This document shows positions 58,810 through 64,000 of a stretch of DNA of 64,000 nt, piece after piece. This stretch comes from Polynucleobacter tropicus. Lineage in GTDB: Bacteria > Pseudomonadota > Gammaproteobacteria > Burkholderiales > Burkholderiaceae. A model generated the notes under the pieces. That model searched no databases. It saw nothing but the letters and a program-made list of their open reading frames with translations, and had not been told where the DNA came from. The stretch spans positions 1,950,965-2,014,964 of the forward strand of contig NZ_CP028942.1 of assembly GCF_013307225.1 (NCBI RefSeq), in the 5' to 3' direction. Both the position numbers and the translations under genes were made by a program. Each line of letters opens with the position of its first letter. Position 1 is the stretch's first letter.

Positions 58810-60344
58810 TTAAGCATTCCTTCAAGCTCAGTAACTTCAGCTTGTATCTCAATTTCAAGTTGCTTTAATTCTGCAATCAACTGTATTGGCGATACATACT
58901 CCACATACTCATGCACTACTTCCTTGTATTTGTTCAAGTTTAAATCGTAGTCGTTGGCAATTAAGTCTGCTTTATCTACTACAAAACTCTGCGCCGTTTT
59001 TGGATTATTGCGCTCTTCACCATTACGCTGATGCCACCTTGCTAATATATCTGGCAAATTATTTTTCTCATGCTCATTAACTGTTAATTTTTGCTTTGGT
59101 GATGCGCCAAGCTTATCTTCATCTAACAAAGGCTGACGCTGTGCATTTAAACTCCAGCCATCTGCTAGCATGTCATAAAACCAGACTGAATCTGTTCCAC
59201 CACTGTTGGTCTTGGTGAAAAGTAAAATTGCAGTGCTAACACCAGCATAAGGCTGAAACACTCCACTAGGTAAAGAAATCACAGCTTCTAGTTTTTGCTC
59301 CTCAACCAACATGCGCCTAATTTCTTTATGAGCTTTGCTGTTTCCAAACAGCACTCCATCTGGCACCACTACTGCAGCACGCCCACCAGGTTTTAGCAAC
59401 TTCAAGAACAAAGCCATGAATAGCAATTCTGTTTTCTTGGTGTTCACCACTGCCAGCAAATCCTTCGCTGCATTTGCAATATTGATGCTGCCAGCAAAAG
59501 GTGGGTTTGCCAGAATGAGGCTATATTTTTCTTCCTCAACTGCGTAGTCTTGGCTTAGTGAATCACGATAGGTAATAACTGGGTTTTCTACGCCATGTAA
59601 TAACATGTTCATACTGCCAATACGCAGCATGGTGTTATCAAAGTCATAGCCATGAAACATAGAGTTATGAAAGTGTTCACGACTCTTGGTATCAGCCATT
59701 ATTTCTGGATGCGTTTCACGCAAGTATTCACTGGCATTAACTAAAAAACCACAAGTGCCACTAGCTGGGTCACAAATGGTGTCCTTAGCCGTTGGAGCTG
59801 TCAGCTCCACCATCAATCTAATAATGTGTCTTGGCGTTCTAAATTGTCCATTTTGCCCAGCGCTAGCCAATTTGCCCAACATGTATTCATACAAGTCACC
59901 CTTGGTATCTCTATCTTCCATAGGGATTTGGTCAAGCAGCTCAATGGCTGTTGTAAGTAGCAAAGGTGTAGGGATGGTAAAACGAGCGCCTTGCATCTGC
60001 TTGCTATAGGTGCTGCCATCACCACCAATATCTCTCAAAAATGGGAACACATGGTCATTGACTACATTGAACATATCTTGTGGTGACATGTTTTTTAGTC
60101 TGCTCCAACGCATGTCCTCATACTTGCAGTTCTTACTATCTGCGCCTTCTGGAAAAAATCGTTTCTCCATAGGCTTGCCTAGTCTGGCGCTTTTATTTTC
60201 TTCTAAGGTTTGCAAGTCATCCAATCTGCGCAAAAATAACAAATAGGTAATTTGCTCAATGATTTCCAGTGGGTTTGAAATACCACCAGTCCAAAAGCTG
60301 TTCCAAACCTTATCAACTTGACTCTTTAATTCACCAGTTAGCAT
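58806..60344 (-). CDS. hsdM: Type I restriction enzyme methylase subunit
   Basis: 512-residue N6-adenine methyltransferase. An N-terminal helical domain (LEIIEQITYLLFLRRLDDLQ) is followed by the SAM site ICDPASGTCGFLVNASEYL and the catalytic motif LILANPPFAGSI (NPPF). GRAAVVVPDGVLFGNSKAHK is typical. With hsdS it protects host DNA. It lies 14 bases after the 256-residue gene and overlaps hsdS. Confidence 0.95.
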   Translation of the reverse strand: MLTGELKSQVDKVWNSFWTGGISNPLEIIEQITYLLFLRRLDDLQTLEENKSARLGKPMEKRFFPEGADSKNCKYEDMRWSRLKNMSPQDMFNVVNDHVFPFLRDIGGDGSTYSKQMQGARFTIPTPLLLTTAIELLDQIPMEDRDTKGDLYEYMLGKLASAGQNGQFRTPRHIIRLMVELTAPTAKDTICDPASGTCGFLVNASEYLRETHPEIMADTKSREHFHNSMFHGYDFDNTMLRIGSMNMLLHGVENPVITYRDSLSQDYAVEEEKYSLILANPPFAGSINIANAAKDLLAVVNTKKTELLFMALFLKLLKPGGRAAVVVPDGVLFGNSKAHKEIRRMLVEEQKLEAVISLPSGVFQPYAGVSTAILLFTKTNSGGTDSVWFYDMLADGWSLNAQRQPLLDEDKLGASPKQKLTVNEHEKNNLPDILARWHQRNGEERNNPKTAQSFVVDKADLIANDYDLNLNKYKEVVHEYVEYVSPIQLIAELKQLEIEIQAEVTELEGMLK

Positions 60345-60358
60345 CTTTATCTTTTCTC

Positions 60359-61129
60359 TTATTTTTCATTGCTTGGAAATGCTGTTGAGGCAGCTGCTTT
60401 GATAAAACCTTCAGCTCGTTTGTAATGCCTTTTTGCCAATATAGTCAGCACCCTTCTATGGTCACTGGTAAATTGGGTTTTTTGCCCTACCTTCAAACCT
60501 TCTGCAGCATCTAACTTGGCCATAATGGCTATATCAGCCCAAGGTATTTTTTGTCCACCTTGCGCAACTTGTAAATTTGACTGCTGTTTAAGCTTATAAA
60601 CATTGTAAGCACTGGTAAAGGCTACAGTGCTCCATTTACGACCCAACTTATAAGGTGCCTCACTGGGTTGAATGGCTTGTCCTTTTTTTGCCTTGGGAAC
60701 TAATTTGTCTATGACTTGGGCAAATCGTCTTTTGATACCCACATTAGTCCAATCCAAAGGAATGACTAAGTTAATAGCCTCCTTGCTGCCAAAAGGCACT
60801 AAGTCTTCATAGCTTTGTGCAATGGTCATGCTGTAGCTAGTCACTGGCTCTGCAAACAAATGACTGTGTGCTTTCCACCAAGACTTGAAATCTAAGTCTT
60901 TGACATTGCCAAAATCCTTTACCAGTTGTTTTGGAACTTTTGACCTTTTACTAGCAAGAGCCTTGGCATATTCGTCGTTTAGCTGCAAGAACTTAAACCA
61001 CCAATAAAAAGGACTGCTAAGGATGGTTTTAGGGGGGTTAGATTCACTATACAAACCCTTGCCAAACACTGGATATTTGCGTGTGGCAAAGGCACGAGAT
61101 TGCGTGGTGATTTTGGTGTCTTTTTGCAT
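60359..61129 (-). CDS. Unrecognised protein heading the restriction operon
   Basis: 256 residues, Lys-rich (about 15% K), no signal peptide or membrane segment. Not recognised. Visible features: FYWWFKFLQLNDEYAKAL with many aromatics near residue 40, KSWWKAHSHLFAEP, VIPLDWTNVGIKRRFAQVID, and a helical C-terminus (DHRRVLTILAKRHYKRAEGF). Fourteen bases before hsdM and first in the minus-strand run, so co-transcribed with hsdMSR. A DNA-binding or regulatory role for restriction expression is possible but unproven. Confidence 0.7.
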   Translation of the reverse strand: MQKDTKITTQSRAFATRKYPVFGKGLYSESNPPKTILSSPFYWWFKFLQLNDEYAKALASKRSKVPKQLVKDFGNVKDLDFKSWWKAHSHLFAEPVTSYSMTIAQSYEDLVPFGSKEAINLVIPLDWTNVGIKRRFAQVIDKLVPKAKKGQAIQPSEAPYKLGRKWSTVAFTSAYNVYKLKQQSNLQVAQGGQKIPWADIAIMAKLDAAEGLKVGQKTQFTSDHRRVLTILAKRHYKRAEGFIKAAASTAFPSNEK

Positions 61130-61139
61130 ATAAACATGC

Positions 61140-61219
61140 TAACACTATGATTTTCTCAAATCAACACAGTGTTAATAAAAATCACAAAAAGACACACTAA
61201 TAATTCAGCAATTTTGCTG
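61140..61219. promoter_or_regulatory. Divergent control region with two inverted repeats
   Basis: Between the 60,359 and 61,240 genes. TAACACT (61,140-61,146) and AGTGTTA (61,168-61,174) form one pair; CAGCAA-TT-TTGCTG (61,206-61,219) is a compact palindrome just before the plus-strand ribosome site and followed by TTTTTT. Likely operators for the restriction operon and for the divergent gene; the binding proteins are unknown. Confidence 0.5.
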
Positions 61220-61239
61220 TTTTTTATAAAGGAATTAGC

Positions 61240-62127
61240 ATGCAACAACTTACACAAAATACCACTCCCATTTCAGCGCCTAAAGCTCTTATTAGTGCCA
61301 AGCAGTCAAACGAGGCTGAAATTAGGGCTTTTATGACTCAAGGAGAATTCTTGGCAATCAAGCATGAGAATTATGTAGCGCAATATGTGGCCAAAGCCAA
61401 TGAAGACTTATATTTTCTATTGGGCGAAATACTGTCTTTTGCAGAAGGTATATTGGCCACTAAAAATGTAGGGCAAATTATTAAAGAAATGCGTAGTGAG
61501 CTGACTTACACACACAAGATTAAAACGCAGAAGAACAGCACAGATTTAAACATCATCGTTCGTTTTGTTACACGCACCAGCAGAAAAAATGCGCTTATCT
61601 ATTCACAAGTGCTGGCCAAGGCTTTGAGTCTAAATATTAAAAGCGCTGAATTACCTCAATACATCAAGGCCAATGGTGGTATCAATAAATTACGAGAAAA
61701 ATCAAATAATTCGCTCACAAGTGACCAAGCTAATAAGTTGGCTAACTTACAGACTTACTATGCCAATAAACTATTAGAAGCTCGCGCTGTCTCAAGTCCA
61801 TATGCCACTTTTGAAATTGATAAGGCACGCACAAGTGAGCTACATGACATTGCCCAATATGGCGATTATGTTTATATGGTGTGTAAAAAGAATGGACTTG
61901 GAAAATTTACTGTGATTGATGCTGTGGCTATGGACAAGGATTTAGAGGCAAGAATATTGCAACGCTACTTTGACTATGAACAGCATGCGCTTAAAGGCCA
62001 TGTGGGTAGCACCAGTGTTGAGGCCTATCTGATGACAAAGTTTGAAGAAACCATTGAGGCTGACAATGAACAGCGCGCCAAACATGGCGCGCCATTATTG
62101 GATAAATTTGCTTGTGTGGTTGATTAG
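61240..62127 (+). CDS. Unrecognised helical protein on the element
   Basis: 295 residues, with AAAGGA 8 bases upstream of ATG. Not recognised. Mostly helical and charged: AEIRAFMTQGEFLAIKHENY, AKANEDLYFLLGEILSFAEG, a segment IIVRFVTRTSRKNALIYSQV, and SLTSDQANKLANLQTYYANK. QYIKANGGINKLREKS is a basic stretch that might contact DNA. Divergent from the restriction operon; terminated at 62,153. It may be a replication, partition or regulatory factor of the element, without direct proof. Confidence 0.7.
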   Translation: MQQLTQNTTPISAPKALISAKQSNEAEIRAFMTQGEFLAIKHENYVAQYVAKANEDLYFLLGEILSFAEGILATKNVGQIIKEMRSELTYTHKIKTQKNSTDLNIIVRFVTRTSRKNALIYSQVLAKALSLNIKSAELPQYIKANGGINKLREKSNNSLTSDQANKLANLQTYYANKLLEARAVSSPYATFEIDKARTSELHDIAQYGDYVYMVCKKNGLGKFTVIDAVAMDKDLEARILQRYFDYEQHALKGHVGSTSVEAYLMTKFEETIEADNEQRAKHGAPLLDKFACVVD

Positions 62128-62152
62128 ATTTTTATCTTTCCCCATACCAAAG

Positions 62153-62174
62153 CCACTTACGAGTGGTTTTTTTT
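62153..62174 (+). terminator. Rho-independent terminator
   Basis: Stem CCACT, loop TACG, stem AGTGG, then eight Ts. It ends the 61,240 transcript 25 bases after its stop. Confidence 0.82.
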
Positions 62175-62309
62175 ATGCGTTACTGCAGTAACGCTTACTC
62201 CATCACTTCACCATCCCAAGTTTCCCAAACAACCATCTCATGATTAGGGAACACACTTTGCTTTTACTCAATAAAAAGCTATCACTTTGATTATTTTACA
62301 AAGTGTATT

Positions 62310-62360
62310 TTGTCGTAAATTCACTTTTTTGTTATCCTACTTGTATAGCAAATTCGCTAT
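62310..62360 (+). promoter_or_regulatory. Promoter with downstream palindrome before the 90-residue gene
   Basis: TTGTCG (62,310), 17-base spacer, TATCCT (62,333); then ATAGC-AAATTC-GCTAT (62,345-62,360) at about the transcription start. It is similar to the palindrome at 61,206, and both precede AAAGGAATTA. This looks like a repressed promoter. The rest of the 62,175-62,383 gap shows nothing else. Confidence 0.6.
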
Positions 62361-62383
62361 GTTTAATACAAAGGAATTAAAAA

Positions 62384-62656
62384 ATGAGTAAAGCAAAAAA
62401 GCAGTTAGACACAGTAGATAAATTGGCAGCAATCGTTTTTGCTCCACAGCAAAATGGTGCTGACTATTACAAGCGTGTTGTTGAAATCATTGATTTCATT
62501 GACTCGTATTTTTGTATCAATATTTGCCCAGAAGATGCTGGAGAAATGACTTTGAATGAGCTTAAAGCAAAGCTGCAACCCAAAATTGAGTTTTACAGCA
62601 AGTTTTTTGCTACAGATAAAGTTGGGGTTTTTGAAATGGCAGCAGAAGCAAATTGA
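62384..62656 (+). CDS. Unrecognised small protein on the element
   Basis: 90 residues, with AAAGGA upstream of ATG. Not recognised; one helical region (KKQLDTVDKLAAIVFAPQQN) and FIDSYFCINICPEDAGEMTL with two Cys. No homology noticed to the neighbouring genes. Its leader shares a palindrome and ribosome-site sequence with the 61,240 gene, so the two are probably co-regulated. Confidence 0.65.
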   Translation: MSKAKKQLDTVDKLAAIVFAPQQNGADYYKRVVEIIDFIDSYFCINICPEDAGEMTLNELKAKLQPKIEFYSKFFATDKVGVFEMAAEAN

Positions 62657-62731
62657 GTCAACTACGAAGGGAAATATATCTTTTGTATTTCCCTTCCTTC
62701 ATCTTAAATTTTGTTTACTAAGGAAACTAAC

Positions 62732-63298
62732 ATGTATAAAGCAACTAGAGAACTAATAAAAGCAAGACAACCATTCACAAATTATGTTGTAGAGGTAGTT
62801 AAGGTAAAGCAAGTTGGTGGATTAAAACCAAACAATTGCCTCAACAATGCGCACTCTCTCTTAAGCAGAAAAAATGGGATAAAAATTGTAAGTGGTTGGT
62901 TTATTGAACCATATGACCCTCTTAACTACATTCACAAAGGAGTGGAGATTATCCAGCACTGGTGGAATGTTGATGCGTCTGGTCAACATTTTGATACCAC
63001 ATTAAGCAATCACATTGGCGAGTATGTTGTTGATATGGAAATTGCTGAATATGCAAGGGAGCATTATGACGATATTGAATCTACTGTAGCGTCTTCATTG
63101 CTATTTACAAACAATGAATTTATGAAAGTTAACTTGGATGATGATGAAATATTTTTGTCAGATATCCCAAGCTTAGATACAGAGAATTTATATCTTCCAT
63201 GTAATGAAGCAGCAAACAGCAATAAACATTCAATTACATTGTTGGACTATTGTCTGACGAGATACCAAAACCAAAATATTATTAAGGAGGCTGCTTAA
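62732..63298 (+). CDS. Unrecognised protein on the element
   Basis: 188 residues from ATG 62,732 (MYKATRELIKARQPF), with AAGGAA 5 bases upstream; the frame opens at 62,711. Not recognised. IVSGWFIEPYDPLNYIHKGV and IIQHWWNVDASGQHFDTTLS look like an enzymatic fold with a W/H/D-rich centre, but no family can be named. An acidic C-terminal third (KVNLDDDEIFLSDIPSLD). Convergent with the recombinase. Confidence 0.65.
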   Translation: MYKATRELIKARQPFTNYVVEVVKVKQVGGLKPNNCLNNAHSLLSRKNGIKIVSGWFIEPYDPLNYIHKGVEIIQHWWNVDASGQHFDTTLSNHIGEYVVDMEIAEYAREHYDDIESTVASSLLFTNNEFMKVNLDDDEIFLSDIPSLDTENLYLPCNEAANSNKHSITLLDYCLTRYQNQNIIKEAA

Positions 63299-63316
63299 TG
63301 CTAATAAGCATTAAGC
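63293..63316. terminator. Hairpin spanning convergent stops
   Basis: GCTTAATGCT (63,293-63,302), loop AATA, AGCATTAAGC (63,307-63,316), a perfect 10-bp stem that includes the stop codons of both the 62,732 gene and the recombinase. No T-run. Similar in layout to 16,970-16,993. Confidence 0.45.
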
Positions 63317-63976
63317 AAGCTCTACGGCCTTACGCTTCATATCATCATTTACATCTATGTAGCACTGCGTAGTTGAGATGCTTTTATGGCCAGCTAAACT
63401 TGCCAACACTCTTACGCCAATTCCCTTATTGGCTAAATTAGTGATAAAAGTTCTGCGCCCACTATGTGAGCTTGCACCATCTACACCACTGCGCTTGTAA
63501 AGATAGTGAAAAAACTGAGTAAGCGTATTTGCTGTAAATCCATCGCTATCTGCCTTTTGGCTATAAAAGAACTTGCAATTGATATTTTGAGGCGTGTATA
63601 TAGTTGCGTAAGCTGCCAATTCTTTTTTTAATTTCTCATTTACGAACACTGTTCTTGCCTCATTTGTCTTTGTGTTTTCAGCTAATAGGCGTATTTCATT
63701 TCTTATGTTGCCCTCGCTATCAACGACATCCTTAAATCTTAGGCTTGCTAATTCTCCAACCCTAACGCCACTTAAAAATGTAGTCATTAGTAATGCCCTA
63801 TTGCGTGCACTGTGCTTGCGTGATGCGATGTAATCAAGAACTTTGCGTATTTCTGTTTGTGAAAGTGTTTTAGCTTGCTTAGCCATTGCCTTTTTCCCTA
63901 AATATAACTTTGCAATAGCTAAATTTTGTTTTCTTTGTTTGTTTTCTGCGACCTCTTTTTGCCAAAAATGTATCAA
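63311..63976 (-). CDS. int: Tyrosine recombinase/integrase of the element
   Basis: 221 residues if TTG 63,976 is the start (AAGGA 7 bases upstream); ATG 63,886 (MAKQAKTLSQTEIRKVLD) gives about 191 and also has a purine-rich leader. The frame stays open to the window edge, so a longer form is possible. Catalytic set: R in SGVRVGELASL, HxxR in SSHSGRRTF, H in AGHKSISTTQ, Tyr in TQCYID. The core-binding domain is absent or very short, so it is a minimal integrase. It would act at the tRNA-Phe site. Confidence 0.88.
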   Translation of the reverse strand: MIHFWQKEVAENKQRKQNLAIAKLYLGKKAMAKQAKTLSQTEIRKVLDYIASRKHSARNRALLMTTFLSGVRVGELASLRFKDVVDSEGNIRNEIRLLAENTKTNEARTVFVNEKLKKELAAYATIYTPQNINCKFFYSQKADSDGFTANTLTQFFHYLYKRSGVDGASSHSGRRTFITNLANKGIGVRVLASLAGHKSISTTQCYIDVNDDMKRKAVELA

Positions 63977-64000
63977 ATTTAAATCCTTCCAATAATCAAT

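Larger units (their letters stand above)
53796..64000. mobile_element. Integrative element in tRNA-Phe, left part
   Basis: Left boundary: the tRNA-Phe 3' half at 53,796-53,840. The interior holds a type I restriction-modification operon, unrecognised genes and a tyrosine recombinase at 63,311. By orientation, the complete tRNA-Phe should lie beyond the right edge, so the element is cut by the window. No conjugation genes are seen in this part; it could be a genomic island, a satellite or a decayed ICE. Confidence 0.78.

Overview
The window is a contiguous bacterial chromosome segment. It looks like a freshwater betaproteobacterium of the Burkholderiaceae, most like Polynucleobacter. This is inferred from gene content and order (SAH riboswitch-ahcY-metF next to metK, mreBCD-mrdA-rodA divergent from gatCAB, metX-metW-ampG, a betaproteobacterial zinc-ligand-poor DksA), compact overlapping genes and an AT-rich composition for that family. 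No database was searched.

Positions 1 to about 51,000 are ordinary chromosome. In order: cell-wall and tRNA genes (glmS 5' part, glmU, ttcA, folB, a pteridine-reductase-like SDR); a MidA-like methyltransferase, cca, an NDUFA9-like reductase and a lytic transglycosylase; the one-carbon/SAM block (5-formyl-THF cyclo-ligase, metF, ahcY, metK) with two riboswitches; two lipid A acyltransferase-like genes, dapF, pyrE, exoA; ampG-metW-metX-slmA-argB-dksA; a CobW GTPase; xerC, a DUF484 gene, gatBAC; the rod-shape cluster mreBCD-mrdA-rodA, closed by a strong terminator; HU; an LpxO-like hydroxylase, carbonic anhydrase and a third acyltransferase paralog; a phosphoesterase plus a Ser/Thr kinase fused to a universal stress domain; dctA, a pseudouridine synthase, prfC; then small lipoproteins, transporters and a decayed modA-like pseudogene, ending with dps.

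From about 52,060 the character changes. Three copies of a unit (a tRNA-Phe 3' end followed by a hairpin terminator) lie at 52,061, 52,575 and 53,763, separated by single cargo genes (a DUF1398 gene, a secreted dienelactone-hydrolase-like gene). The third copy keeps a 45-base tRNA-Phe 3' half and has foreign sequence in place of the 5' half. It is read as the attachment scar of an integrative element that continues past the right edge.

That element holds a minus-strand operon: a 256-residue protein of unknown function, hsdM, hsdS, hsdR and a DUF5655 gene, i.e. a type I restriction-modification system with two extra members. Divergent from it are three unrecognised plus-strand genes, two with similar palindrome-plus-leader upstream regions. 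A short tyrosine recombinase lies at the far right. The most notable observations are the serial tRNA-Phe scars, the adjacent SAM-II-like and SAH riboswitches, a probable AUU start codon on prfC, and the unknown genes tied to the restriction operon.
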